Positions 26,806 to 35,810 of a DNA stretch of 64,000 bases are shown here, in pieces. The notes below the pieces were generated by a model. That model searched no databases and was not told the origin of the DNA. It saw only the letters and a program-made list of their open reading frames with translations. How positions within the stretch are numbered: the first letter of the stretch is position 1; each line of letters opens with the position of its first letter. The translations under genes were made by a program, and so were the position numbers. The stretch lies in the NCBI RefSeq assembly GCF_005234135.1, contig NZ_CP039965.1, positions 620,001 to 684,000 of the forward strand, given 5' to 3'. The DNA comes from Pseudorhodobacter turbinis. Lineage in GTDB: Bacteria; Pseudomonadota; Alphaproteobacteria; Rhodobacterales; Rhodobacteraceae.

Positions 26806-27315
26806 CTATGGTTCGTCAGCGCGCAACGGCATCAGGAAGTGCCCCGTTGCCTGCGCAAACAACCGGCTGCGATTGTCCTGCCACGCCTCTACATGCACCG
26901 AGGCATATCGCCGACCGGAACGATTAATCCGCGCGCGGGCGTAGGAATCCCGTGGCAACCCCGAACGCAGGTAGTCGACCGAGAAATCAATGGTTTTGGG
27001 CAGTGCCATCAACCCGCCGGCCGCAGGGTCCAAGGTGCCATCCTCCATCTGTTCCCACTGGGTTGACCAGCTCAGCTCGATAATCGCTGCGACTTCCAGA
27101 AAGGCGGCCGTAACACCACCATGAATGGCTGGCAGCGAGGGGTTGCCGATCAGCTTTTCGGAAAATGGCAGCACGGCTGTCAGCTCGTCTCCGCGGCGGT
27201 CAAACTGAATACCGAGGAACTGGATATAGGGCACGCCATCAACCAAACGGCCAAGGGCGGCATCGCGGCGTCCCTTGACGATTTGTACCGGCTCGGGCGT
27301 AGGTTTGCGGGTCAT
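26806..27315 (-). CDS. PaaI-like hotdog thioesterase
   Basis: A 169-residue hotdog-fold protein. The family motif appears as PAIHGGVTAAFLE near residue 62, with a later SVDYLRSG segment that forms the central strand. Such enzymes hydrolyse acyl-CoA thioesters. Its start overlaps the stop of the preceding thioesterase by 4 bases, and the MATE exporter follows 11 bases later. The two neighbouring paralogues are diverged and may form a heteromer or act on different substrates. Confidence 0.82.
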   Translation of the reverse strand: MTRKPTPEPVQIVKGRRDAALGRLVDGVPYIQFLGIQFDRRGDELTAVLPFSEKLIGNPSLPAIHGGVTAAFLEVAAIIELSWSTQWEQMEDGTLDPAAGGLMALPKTIDFSVDYLRSGLPRDSYARARINRSGRRYASVHVEAWQDNRSRLFAQATGHFLMPLRADEP

Positions 27316-27746
27316 TTATTGTCTCCCTTCGCACGCTCGATCGTGAAGGCGCCGGTTGCGGTGGCCACGGGGCGGGATTTATCCTCATCCGTGGTGATGA
27401 CCCGCACAAAGGCGACCGAGCGGGTGATGTGATAGCATTCCGCCCGCGCCGTAATCCGTTGGCCCGGCGTGGCGGGACGCATGTAGTCAATCCGCAGATC
27501 AATCGTCGCGGTGGACGCAGGCTGGCTGGGATGGCACATCACCGCCGCCCCCGAGGCCGTATCCATCAAGGCAGAAACCGCACCGCCGTGGATAACCCCC
27601 GTCGCCGGGTCCCCGATAAAACGGGCGTCATAGGGCATGGCAACCACCGCCACCCCGTCTTCCAGCGCCTCCAACACCATCCCCAGTGCTTTCAGATGCG
27701 GCAGCGCCTCGATGAAGTCGCGGACCTCTTGCTTGCTCTCAGTCAT
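27312..27746 (-). CDS. PaaI-like hotdog thioesterase
   Basis: A 144-residue hotdog-fold thioesterase with the canonical GVIHGGAVSALMDTASGAA near residues 49-67, the substrate-binding loop and catalytic Asp region, followed by DLRIDYMRPA. I chose the ATG at 27746, preceded by GGGAAAAG; a longer frame reaches 27818 without a ribosome site. It is the first gene of the thioesterase-thioesterase-MATE operon and is divergent from a MerR regulator at 27861. Confidence 0.85.
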   Translation of the reverse strand: MTESKQEVRDFIEALPHLKALGMVLEALEDGVAVVAMPYDARFIGDPATGVIHGGAVSALMDTASGAAVMCHPSQPASTATIDLRIDYMRPATPGQRITARAECYHITRSVAFVRVITTDEDKSRPVATATGAFTIERAKGDNK

Positions 27747-27860
27747 AATTGGCTTTTCCCTTGCTGCCTTACATGTTCCCCATTGTGGCACAAGCTGCAA
27801 GCCCGGTGATTGCAACACGCCCCGCTAAAGCCTAAACTTCGCCCTAGGGGGAATGCGTCA

Positions 27861-28226
27861 ATGTCTGAGATCCAGCTGAGCTTCAAGGAAATGTGCGCCA
27901 GGTTTGATGTAACGCCGCGCACCTTGCGGTATTATGAGTATATCGAACTGCTCGCCCCCGAAAAGGAAGGCCGCGCCCGCTGGTACGGCCCGCGTGAGGT
28001 GGCACGGATGACCCTGATTCTGCGTGGCCGCCGCTTTGGCTTCAGCCTTGAGGAAATCCGCCAGTGGTTGATGATCTACCGCCAACAGGGCACCAAACCG
28101 CAGTTGGAGGCATGGGTCGCCCTTGCCGACCGTCAGTTGGCCGCCCTTGAGCGCCAACACGCCGAGCTTGACGTGACCATCGCAGACCTGCGCGCCCTGC
28201 GCGACACCGCCACATCAGAGATTTAG
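27861..28226 (+). CDS. MerR family transcriptional regulator
   Basis: A 121-residue regulator. The winged helix at residues about 7-75 carries MCARFDVTPRTLRYYEYIEL and GRRFGFSLEEIRQWL; a short coiled coil follows (85-118). No Cys ligand set for metals is visible, so it belongs to the metabolite- or acyl-CoA-sensing side of the family. It precedes a paralogous MerR gene and the acyl-CoA dehydrogenase. It is also divergent from the thioesterase operon. Confidence 0.82.
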   Translation: MSEIQLSFKEMCARFDVTPRTLRYYEYIELLAPEKEGRARWYGPREVARMTLILRGRRFGFSLEEIRQWLMIYRQQGTKPQLEAWVALADRQLAALERQHAELDVTIADLRALRDTATSEI

Positions 28227-28263
28227 GCACCCAAAACCGGCTGACACCACGTCATTGTTGTCT

Positions 28264-28295
28264 TTGACGTCACGTTACGGTGACGCTTACGTCAA
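28264..28295. promoter_or_regulatory. Nested inverted repeats upstream of second MerR gene, candidate operator
   Basis: TTGACGT (28264-28270) and ACGTCAA (28289-28295) form one inverted repeat. CGTCAC (28268-28273) and GTGACG (28280-28285) form a second, nested one. The ACGT-rich palindromes resemble operators of MerR-type regulators of acyl-CoA catabolism. They lie about 85 bases before the ATG at 28378. Function is inferred from structure and position. Confidence 0.5.
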
Positions 28296-28377
28296 TTCAT
28301 CTGGTAACATATTCTCAACGCTGCCCATGTGACCTAAAGGAAGGAGGAATCGATCCTTTTAGGCAGATGAAAGAAGA

Positions 28378-28785
28378 ATGATGACTGATACACCTATGAC
28401 CATCCGCGAAATGTGCGATAAGTTCAATGTGACGCCCCGCGCCTTGCGCTTTTATGAGACGAAAGAGCTGATCTTTCCTACGCGCGAAGGCACCAAGCGT
28501 CTGTACACCCGCCGCGACTGCGTGCGCCTGGAGCTGCTCTTGCGTGGCAAACGGTTTGGCTTCAGTCTGGAAGATATCCGGCAATTGCTGGACATGTATG
28601 ACCTTGAAGGATCAGAGCGCACGCAATTCATGCAAACCTATACGCTGGCCCAAGACCGTTTGGCCCAGATGGAACAGCAGCGCGAAGAGTTGACTGAAGC
28701 TATCGCAGAGCTGAAGAGCGAGCTTGCTGACAATGCAGAACAGTTCAAGGCCTATGCCACGGCTGACAAAAAATCCGCAGCTTAA
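28378..28785 (+). CDS. MerR family transcriptional regulator (beta-oxidation locus)
   Basis: A 135-residue regulator, paralogous to the one at 27861. The winged helix (about residues 8-78) contains [20 protein letters not shown] and [20 protein letters not shown] long helix (about 88-128), rich in Gln and Glu, should form the dimerising coiled coil. The acyl-CoA dehydrogenase follows 26 bases after its stop, so the regulator probably controls the fatty-acid oxidation genes it leads. Two adjacent ATG codons (28378, 28381) are possible starts. Confidence 0.83.
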   Translation: MMTDTPMTIREMCDKFNVTPRALRFYETKELIFPTREGTKRLYTRRDCVRLELLLRGKRFGFSLEDIRQLLDMYDLEGSERTQFMQTYTLAQDRLAQMEQQREELTEAIAELKSELADNAEQFKAYATADKKSAA

Positions 28786-28811
28786 CCGCCATTACTTTAA
28801 GGGAGATTCCG

Positions 28812-30587
28812 ATGCCCATCTTTAACGCCCCCGTTCAGGATATCCAGTTCGTGCTGCAAGACGTGCTGAAAGTCACCACGACAGGTGTCCCCGGATATGA
28901 GGATCTGGAGGCTGATTTCACCTCTGCTGTGCTGGAAGAGGCGGGCAAGGTGGCGCGTGATGTGCTGGCCCCGCTGAACGCCTCGGGCGATGCCGAGGGC
29001 TGCGTGTTGGAAAACGGTACCGTGCGGACGCCCAAGGGGTTTGACGCCGCCTTTGCCGCGATGAAGGATGGCGGCTGGACCGCGCTGGACTGTGATCCCG
29101 AATACGGCGGTCAGGGCCTGCCTTACTTGATGGGCACCGCAGTGGGGGAGATTTTCGTCTCCGCCAATATGGCCTTCAATATGTATCAAGGCCTGACCCA
29201 CGGCGCCTATTCCGCGATCCACACCCATGGGACCGATGCGCAAAAGGCGATGTATCTGCCCAAGATGGTCAGCTGTGAATGGACCGGAACCATGAACCTG
29301 ACCGAGCCGCATGCAGGCACCGATCTGGGCATGATGCGCACCAAGGCCGAACCACAAGACGACGGCTCTTATGCGATCACCGGCCAAAAGATCTTCATCT
29401 CGGCGGGCGAACATGATCTGGCCGATAACATCATCCATCTGGTACTGGCCAAAGCCCCCGGCGGCGGCGAAAGCACAAAGGGCATCAGCCTGTTCATCGT
29501 GCCAAAGTTTCTGGTCAATGAGGATGGCTCTCTTGGCGAACGCAACGGCGTCACGGTTGGATCCATCGAGCATAAGATGGGCATTCACGGCAATGCCACC
29601 TGTGTGATGAATTACGACGGGGCAAAAGGCTGGCTTTTGGGCGATTTGCACAAGGGTATGAAGGCCATGTTCACCATGATGAACGAGGCGCGTCTGGGTG
29701 TGGGCCTGCAGGGCTATGCCGTGGCTGAGGCGGCCTATCAGAACGCGGTGGTCTATGCCCGTGAGCGGCTTCAGGGCCGTGATGTGACGGGTACGAAAAA
29801 CCCCGATGGGGCCGCCGATCCGCTGATCGTGCATCCCGATATCCGCCGCGCCCTGATGGACCAGAAATCCTTTGTCGAAGGGGCGCGCGCCTTTACCTTC
29901 TGGGGGGCGCATCTGATTGACCGTTCGGTGCGCATGGGGGATGCCGAGGCCGAGGGGCTGATCTCGCTGATGACCCCGGTCATCAAAGGGTTCCAGACCG
30001 ACAAGGGTTTTGAGATGGCGGTACAGGCCCAGCAAATCTGGGGCGGTCACGGCTATATCGAGGAAAACGGCATGAGCCAGTTTGTCCGCGATGCCCGTAT
30101 TGCCCAGATCTATGAAGGCGCGAACGGCATTCAGGCGCTGGACCTTGTCGGCCGCAAACTGGCGCAGGACGGTGGCAAACATGTCATGGCCTTCTTTGAG
30201 ATTATTAAAACTTTCATCAAAGAGCATCAAGACGATGCGCAGATGAAACCTTTCACCGATCCGCTGAAGGCGGCCTCCAAGGATTTGCAGGCGGCGGCGA
30301 TGTATTTCATGCAAAACGGCGTCAAGAATCCCAATAACGCCTTGGCCGGATCCTATGATTTCATGCATATGATGGGCCATGTCTGCCTTGGCCTGATGTG
30401 GGCGCGGATGGGTAAGGCCGCACTTGACGGGCTTGCGGCTGGCAGCGGCGACAAGGCGTTTCTGGAAACCAAAATCGCCACGGGGCGTTACTATATGGCC
30501 CGCCATTTGCCCGCCACCGGCATGCATCTGGCCCGTATCGAAAGCGGCGCCGATCCTGTGATGGCGCTGGCGGCGGATGCGTTCTAG
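28812..30587 (+). CDS. Acyl-CoA dehydrogenase, long form with C-terminal extra domain (FadE/DmdC-like)
   Basis: A 591-residue FAD flavoprotein. The N-terminal, middle and C-terminal acyl-CoA dehydrogenase domains (to about residue 455) are followed by an extra helical domain (about 470-590). The catalytic base is Glu435 in [24 protein letters not shown] near 160-173 is the flavin-binding strand. AAGGGAG precedes the ATG. This length class includes broad acyl-CoA dehydrogenases and DmdC, which oxidises methylmercaptopropionyl-CoA in DMSP breakdown. The thiolase and FadB genes nearby favour beta-oxidation, but DmdC activity is not excluded. Confidence 0.88.
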   Translation: MPIFNAPVQDIQFVLQDVLKVTTTGVPGYEDLEADFTSAVLEEAGKVARDVLAPLNASGDAEGCVLENGTVRTPKGFDAAFAAMKDGGWTALDCDPEYGGQGLPYLMGTAVGEIFVSANMAFNMYQGLTHGAYSAIHTHGTDAQKAMYLPKMVSCEWTGTMNLTEPHAGTDLGMMRTKAEPQDDGSYAITGQKIFISAGEHDLADNIIHLVLAKAPGGGESTKGISLFIVPKFLVNEDGSLGERNGVTVGSIEHKMGIHGNATCVMNYDGAKGWLLGDLHKGMKAMFTMMNEARLGVGLQGYAVAEAAYQNAVVYARERLQGRDVTGTKNPDGAADPLIVHPDIRRALMDQKSFVEGARAFTFWGAHLIDRSVRMGDAEAEGLISLMTPVIKGFQTDKGFEMAVQAQQIWGGHGYIEENGMSQFVRDARIAQIYEGANGIQALDLVGRKLAQDGGKHVMAFFEIIKTFIKEHQDDAQMKPFTDPLKAASKDLQAAAMYFMQNGVKNPNNALAGSYDFMHMMGHVCLGLMWARMGKAALDGLAAGSGDKAFLETKIATGRYYMARHLPATGMHLARIESGADPVMALAADAF

Positions 30588-30657
30588 GGTAAGATACCGC
30601 GAAACAGGCGGTGGACCACTTGGCCCGCCCCAGATCTCGTAATTGCCGGAGACCATA

Positions 30658-30870
30658 ATGCCCAAACGCTTTCGCCTCACCCGCCGCTTTCCCTGCGCCA
30701 TGACCGAGGACGGTTACCGCCGCCTGCGGAAATTCGCGAATGAGGCGGGGCTGGATGAGGGCGAGGCGCTGTCGTTTTTATTCGAAAATTTCACCTCGGT
30801 GATCGATGAGGACAACCTGACCCACCGTTTACGGCTGTTCAACTCAGAGCTGGAAGCGCGTAAGAAGTAG
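30658..30870 (+). CDS. Conserved hypothetical protein, 70 residues
   Basis: A small basic-to-acidic protein: the first 15 residues are Arg-rich, followed by predicted helices (DGYRRLRKFANEAGLDEGEA and FLFENFTSVIDEDNLTHRLR). GGAG at 30648-30651 supports the ATG at 30658. No membrane segment or known motif is seen. It lies between the acyl-CoA dehydrogenase and a glutathione transferase gene on the same strand, so it is probably in the beta-oxidation transcript. Function unknown. Confidence 0.6.
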   Translation: MPKRFRLTRRFPCAMTEDGYRRLRKFANEAGLDEGEALSFLFENFTSVIDEDNLTHRLRLFNSELEARKK

Positions 30871-30942
30871 CGCACCACCTGATCCACCCAATACGGGCAG
30901 TCGGAAAGCCTCCGCCTTGCCAATCAACAGGAGCCGGACGTC

Positions 30943-31578
30943 ATGAATGCCAAACTCTATTGTTTCGGGGAAAGCGGGCCCGCCTATAAGGCCGCGCTCG
31001 CCCTCACATTTGCAGATATGGACTGGGAGCCGGTTTACGTCGACTTTTTCAACGGTGAATCCCGCACCCCCGAGTTTCGCGAGATCAACGAAATGGGCGA
31101 AGTGCCGGTATTGGTGGACGGGGATGTGACGCTGACCCAATCGGGTGTTATCCTCGATTATATCAGCTCCAAAACCGGCAAGCTGGGCGGGCGCTCGGCC
31201 GCGGAACGGCGCGAGATTTTGCGCTGGATGTTCTGGGACAATCACAAATTATCCGGCGTCATTGGCTCCACCCGGTTTTTGCTAAACTTCATACCGCCTG
31301 AAAAGCGCCCCGAGGCGGTGATCTCCTTTCAGCAAGCGCGGTTAAAATCGGCATATGCCGTGCTTGACAAGCACCTTGGCGGGGCCGCCTGGATGGTCGG
31401 GGATCAGGTTACAATTGCCGATCTGTCGTGCTGTGGCTTTTTCTATTACCCGGAACCCTTCGGCTTTGACCGCAAGGACTGGCCGCATATCGACCGCTGG
31501 CTGGACCGGATCGCCGCCCTGCCCGGCTGGAAGGCACCCTATGACCTGATGCCCGGCAACCCGTCGGATCGGGCCTAA
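30943..31578 (+). CDS. Glutathione S-transferase family protein
   Basis: A 211-residue two-domain protein. The thioredoxin-like N-domain (about 1-80) has the cis-Pro EVPVLVDGD and the glutathione-contact TQSGVILDYI; the helical C-domain (about 90-205) ends with a typical ITIADLS-like VTIADLSCCGFFYY. It lies within the beta-oxidation gene series, which hints at a role in detoxifying reactive acyl or aldehyde intermediates. AGGAG precedes the ATG. Substrate unknown. Confidence 0.85.
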   Translation: MNAKLYCFGESGPAYKAALALTFADMDWEPVYVDFFNGESRTPEFREINEMGEVPVLVDGDVTLTQSGVILDYISSKTGKLGGRSAAERREILRWMFWDNHKLSGVIGSTRFLLNFIPPEKRPEAVISFQQARLKSAYAVLDKHLGGAAWMVGDQVTIADLSCCGFFYYPEPFGFDRKDWPHIDRWLDRIAALPGWKAPYDLMPGNPSDRA

Positions 31579-31638
31579 GACCTCTCTTATCTGGCCGCAC
31601 CGTTTCGATGCAGCCTTTCGACCATTCGGAGATAAAAC

Positions 31639-32850
31639 ATGACCGAAGCTTATATCTATGACGCAATCCGCACCCCCCGTGGGAAGGGCCGCAAAGATGG
31701 CAGCCTGCATGAGGTGACATCGGTGGCACTCTCGGCCAATATCCTGAACGCGGTCAAATCCCGCAACGGGCTGGAGGGCCACGCGGTCGAGGATGTGATC
31801 TGGGGCAATGTGACCCAAGTGGGCGAACAGGGCGGCTGTCTCGCGCGCTCGGCGGTGCTGGCGTCCGATCTGGACCAGAGCATCCCCGGCCTTGCGATCA
31901 ACCGGTTTTGTGCCTCGGGGATGGAGGCCGTGAACCTTGCCGCCAACCAGATCAAGGGCGGTGCGGGTCAGGCCTATATCGCCGGCGGGGTAGAGATGAT
32001 GGGCCGTGTTGCAATGGGCTCTGACGGGGCGGCGATTGCCGTGGACCCGAGCCTTGCGATGAAAACCTATTTCGTGCCGCAAGGGATTTCCGCCGATATC
32101 ATCGCCACCGAATACGGCTTTACCCGTGAGGCGGCCGATGCCCTGGCGGTAGAAAGCCAGCGGCGCGCGGTGCAGGCGTGGAAAGAGGGGCGGTTCGATA
32201 AATCCATCGTGGCCGTGACCGACCAGAACGGGCTGATCATTCTTGACCAAGATGAATATATGCGCCCCGGCACCGATATGGCCACGCTGTCGGCCCTTAA
32301 GCCCGCCTTCAAGGATATGGGTGAGGTGATGCCCGGTTTCGACAAGATCGCGATGATGAAATACCCGCATCTGGAGCGGGTGAACCATATCCACCATGCG
32401 GGCAACTCCTCAGGGATCGTGGATGGTGCGGCGGCGGTCTTGATCGGCAATGCCGAGTTTGGCCGCGCGCATGGCCTCAAACCCCGCGCCCGCATTCGTG
32501 CCACCGCCAAGATCGGCACCGATCCGACGATCATGCTGACGGGGCCGGTGCCCGTGACCCAAAAGATCCTTGCCGATCACGGGATGACCATCGGTGATAT
32601 TGATCTGTTCGAGGTGAATGAGGCCTTTGCCGCCGTGGTCCTGCGGTTCCAGCAGGCGTTTGATGTGGATCCGGGTGTGGTTAACGTCAACGGCGGCTCC
32701 ATCGCCATGGGGCACCCGCTGGGGGCGACCGGCGCGATCATCATCGGCACCCTTTTGGATGAGCTGGAGCGTCAGGACAAACAGGTCGGGCTTGCCACGC
32801 TGTGCATCGCCTCCGGCATGGGGGCCGCCACGATTATCGAGCGGGTCTAA
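31639..32850 (+). CDS. fadA: Acetyl-CoA C-acyltransferase (beta-ketothiolase)
   Basis: A 403-residue thiolase that cleaves 3-ketoacyl-CoA to acetyl-CoA plus a shortened acyl-CoA. The nucleophilic Cys91 is in NRFCASGMEA. The other active-site signatures are NEAFAAV near 330, GHPLGATGA near 365 and LCIASGMGAA near the C-terminus. It lies 42 bases before the multifunctional FadB-like gene, giving the usual two-subunit beta-oxidation complex, here in the order thiolase then FadB. Confidence 0.92.
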   Translation: MTEAYIYDAIRTPRGKGRKDGSLHEVTSVALSANILNAVKSRNGLEGHAVEDVIWGNVTQVGEQGGCLARSAVLASDLDQSIPGLAINRFCASGMEAVNLAANQIKGGAGQAYIAGGVEMMGRVAMGSDGAAIAVDPSLAMKTYFVPQGISADIIATEYGFTREAADALAVESQRRAVQAWKEGRFDKSIVAVTDQNGLIILDQDEYMRPGTDMATLSALKPAFKDMGEVMPGFDKIAMMKYPHLERVNHIHHAGNSSGIVDGAAAVLIGNAEFGRAHGLKPRARIRATAKIGTDPTIMLTGPVPVTQKILADHGMTIGDIDLFEVNEAFAAVVLRFQQAFDVDPGVVNVNGGSIAMGHPLGATGAIIIGTLLDELERQDKQVGLATLCIASGMGAATIIERV

Positions 32851-32892
32851 GCCTTGCTCTGCAGCAATATTCCTGAAAGAAGGACCCTTGAA

Positions 32893-35094
32893 ATGACCGA
32901 TTTCACCTATGCCGTTGATGCGGATGCTGTGGCCACCATCACATGGGACACTGTTGGAAAATCCATGAATGTCATGACGCAAGAGGCGTTTATGACATTG
33001 AATGATATGGTCGATACCGCCCTTGCCGATGCGAATGTGAAGGGCATCATCATCACCAGCGCGAAAAAGGATTTCGCCGGCGGGATGGACCTGAACGCCA
33101 TCGCCAAGATGAAGGAAGACGGTGGCGACAACCCTGCCAAGGCGGTGTTTGAGGGCGTGATGGGCATGCATACCATCCTGCGCAAGATTGAACGCGCGGG
33201 CATGGACCCCAAGACCCTCAAGGGTGGCAAGCCGATTGTGGCCGCCCTGCCCGGCACGGCGCTTGGCATCGGGCTGGAGCTGCCGCTGGCCTGTCACCGC
33301 ATCATTGCCGCCGATAACCCCAAGGCCAAGATCGGCCTGCCCGAGATCATGGTCGGCATTTTCCCCGGCGCGGGCGGCACCACGCGGCTTGTGCGCAAGA
33401 TGGGCGCGATGATGGCCGCACCGTTCTTGCTTGAGGGGAAGCTCTCGACCCCCAAAGCGGCCAAGGCGGCTAGCATCGTCGATGAGGTCGTCGCCCCAGA
33501 GGATCTTTTGACCCGCGCCAAGGAATGGGTACTGGGGGCCAAGGATGCCGATCTGGTGAAACCATGGGATGCCAAGGGCTATAAGATGCCCGGCGGCGCG
33601 CCCTATCACCCGGCGGGGTTCATGACCTTTGTCGGGGCCTCGGCGATGGTGCATGGTAAAACCATGGGGGTCTACCCCGCCGCCAAGGCGCTGCTCTCGG
33701 CGGTTTATGAGGGCGCACTGGTGCCCTTTGACACCGCGCTAAAGATCGAGGCGCGCTGGTTCACCAATGTGCTAATGAACCCCTCGTCCTCCGCGATGAT
33801 CCGCAGCCTGTTCATCAACAAAGAGGCGCTGGAAAAAGGCGCAAACCGCCCGGCCGAACCGGATCAGAGGGTGCAAAAAGTCGGCATTATCGGTGCGGGC
33901 ATGATGGGGGCGGGGATCGCCTATGTCTCGGCCAATGCGGGGATCGAGGTGGTGCTGATCGACGCCGCCCAAGAGGCCGCCGATCGCGGAAAATCCTATT
34001 CCGAGGGCATCCTCGACAAGGGGATCTCGCGCAAAAAGGTGACCGAGGCGAAAAAGGCCGAGGTTCTGGCCCGCATCACCGCCACCACCGATTATGCCGC
34101 CCTTGCCGGGTGTGATCTGATCGTAGAGGCGGTGTTTGAGGACATGAAGGTCAAGGCCGAGGTCACCAAAAAGGTCGAGGCGGTCGTGGGCGCGGATTGC
34201 ATCTTTGCCACCAATACCTCCACCCTGCCGATCACCGATCTGGCCCATGCCAGCGCGCGGCCGGAGCAATTCATCGGCATCCACTTCTTTTCGCCCGTCG
34301 ACAAGATGCTGCTGGTGGAGATCATTCGCGGCAAGGCCACCGGCGACCGCGCGGTTGCCAAGGCGCTGGATTTCGTACGCCAAATCCGCAAGACCCCGAT
34401 TGTCGTCAATGACGCGCGCTTCTTTTATGCCAACCGCTGCATCATCCCCTATATCAACGAGGGCATCCGCATGGTTGCCGAAGGGGTCGAACCGGTTTTG
34501 GTTGAAAACGCCGCGAAACTGGTCGGCATGCCTTTGGGGCCGCTGCAACTGGTGGATGAAACCTCGATTGATCTGGGTGTAAAAATCGCCAAGGCGACCA
34601 AACTTGCCATGGGCGATGCCTATCCTGATGGTGCGGTGGATACGGTGCTGTTTGCCATGGCCAATGAGGGGCGCTTGGGCAAAAAGGCGGGTGCGGGCTT
34701 TTACGCCTATGACGAAAAGGGCAAGCGGGCCGGCCTTTGGGATGGCTTGGCCACCGCCTATCCCGTGGCCGATGCACAGCCAGAGCTAACCGAGGTCCAG
34801 CACCGTTTGCTGATGGCACAAGTGCTTGAGGCCGTGCGCGCGTTGGAAGACGGCGTGCTGATGGATATCCGCGAGGGCGATGTCGGTGCTATTCTGGGCT
34901 GGGGGTTTGCACCGTGGTCCGGTGGGCCGCTGTCTTGGCTCGACATGATCGGCGCGGCCCGCGCGGTGGCGATTTGCGATGATCTGACCGCACGCTTTGG
35001 CGATCGCTTCAAGGCGCCTGCCTTGCTGCGTGATATGGCGGCGAAGGGGGAGAGTTTCTATACCCGTTTCGCGCCAAAGAAACACGCGGCCTGA
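32893..35094 (+). CDS. fadB: Multifunctional enoyl-CoA hydratase/3-hydroxyacyl-CoA dehydrogenase
   Basis: A 733-residue two-enzyme protein. The crotonase part (about residues 1-290) has KKDFAGGMDLNAI and the oxyanion-hole region GTALGIGLELPLACH. The dehydrogenase part (about 335-730) opens with an NAD fold, VGIIGAGMMGAGIAYVSA, and carries NTSTLPITDLA and HFFSPVDKM, which hold the catalytic His. Together with the upstream thiolase and acyl-CoA dehydrogenase it completes a beta-oxidation cycle. GAAAGAAGG precedes the ATG at 32893; the frame extends upstream without a better site. FadJ is an alternative name. Confidence 0.92.
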   Translation: MTDFTYAVDADAVATITWDTVGKSMNVMTQEAFMTLNDMVDTALADANVKGIIITSAKKDFAGGMDLNAIAKMKEDGGDNPAKAVFEGVMGMHTILRKIERAGMDPKTLKGGKPIVAALPGTALGIGLELPLACHRIIAADNPKAKIGLPEIMVGIFPGAGGTTRLVRKMGAMMAAPFLLEGKLSTPKAAKAASIVDEVVAPEDLLTRAKEWVLGAKDADLVKPWDAKGYKMPGGAPYHPAGFMTFVGASAMVHGKTMGVYPAAKALLSAVYEGALVPFDTALKIEARWFTNVLMNPSSSAMIRSLFINKEALEKGANRPAEPDQRVQKVGIIGAGMMGAGIAYVSANAGIEVVLIDAAQEAADRGKSYSEGILDKGISRKKVTEAKKAEVLARITATTDYAALAGCDLIVEAVFEDMKVKAEVTKKVEAVVGADCIFATNTSTLPITDLAHASARPEQFIGIHFFSPVDKMLLVEIIRGKATGDRAVAKALDFVRQIRKTPIVVNDARFFYANRCIIPYINEGIRMVAEGVEPVLVENAAKLVGMPLGPLQLVDETSIDLGVKIAKATKLAMGDAYPDGAVDTVLFAMANEGRLGKKAGAGFYAYDEKGKRAGLWDGLATAYPVADAQPELTEVQHRLLMAQVLEAVRALEDGVLMDIREGDVGAILGWGFAPWSGGPLSWLDMIGAARAVAICDDLTARFGDRFKAPALLRDMAAKGESFYTRFAPKKHAA

Positions 35095-35116
35095 TGCCAA
35101 CACAAGGGCGCGCAAC

Positions 35117-35788
35117 CTACCCCGCGCGCCCTAACGCATCCTCAAATCCATACCCGAAACGGGCGATATCCTCGGCACAATAATAGGCCAGAAGGGCGGC
35201 GTCGGCATCGGAATAATACCGCCGCCAATCGCGCGCCCGCTGTGATGCATTTCCACACGCCAGCGGGGTCAGCGAAAATCCCAGATGTGCCTCAAAGAGC
35301 GCGATATCTTGGTCCAGATGCTCCAACCGCAGGTATAGGCGGCAATGTTCTTGGCCCTTGGCATCGCGCATATAGACGCTTGCGGGCCAGTTTCGAAAAC
35401 AGCGCAGGTTTGAGGATGGTTCAGTAACACAATAAAATCAATAACTTGCGCCAAGTCAACCGCCGGATGCTCAAAGCTTTGCGCTTGCAGCCAATGGTAA
35501 TAACTTACCGCCCTGTCTCAAGGGGTGCGCACAAGGGCCAGGGTGAAAAGCCCGGCCAGCTCTTGTGCTGTGACCACCCCCCTCCATATCTGCCAAGGTT
35601 GCATGTTTCCACATCCGCCCCTTAGACGAGAGCCCTTTCAGCCGCCCCCTGCGCCGCCGTGCCTTGGGCGTGTCGCCGATCAGGAAATCATCCTTCATCG
35701 CGCGGTCTTCCAGCGCCATGGTCAGTGCCGTACCGCCCGTTTTGGGGATATGCACAAAGACATACCCCCGTCCACGCGAAATGATCAC
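35117..35788 (-). pseudogene. Decayed sulfotransferase-family gene
   Basis: Reading from GTG 35788, the protein begins VIISRGRGYVFVHIPKTGG, the PAPS-binding loop of Sulfotransfer_2-type proteins. About 70 codons later an extra G in a six-G run (35577-35582) shifts the frame. In the restored frame an in-frame TGA (35518-35520) stands where PWDR would be expected. A second frameshift near 35371-35383 is needed to reach the C-terminal part, which ends at 35117 (RLYLRLEHLDQDIALF and FGYGFEDAL). Three lesions make one sequencing error an unlikely explanation. It sits 22 bases downstream of the hydroxyacid dehydrogenase gene. Confidence 0.75.
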
Positions 35789-35810
35789 GGTCGCACGCCC
35801 GAAACCATTG

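Noticed and set aside
28797..30701. Long open frame of 634 codons on the minus strand over the acyl-CoA dehydrogenase
   Set aside because: It is an antisense shadow of the real gene in a GC-rich genome; the translated sequence has no family motifs.
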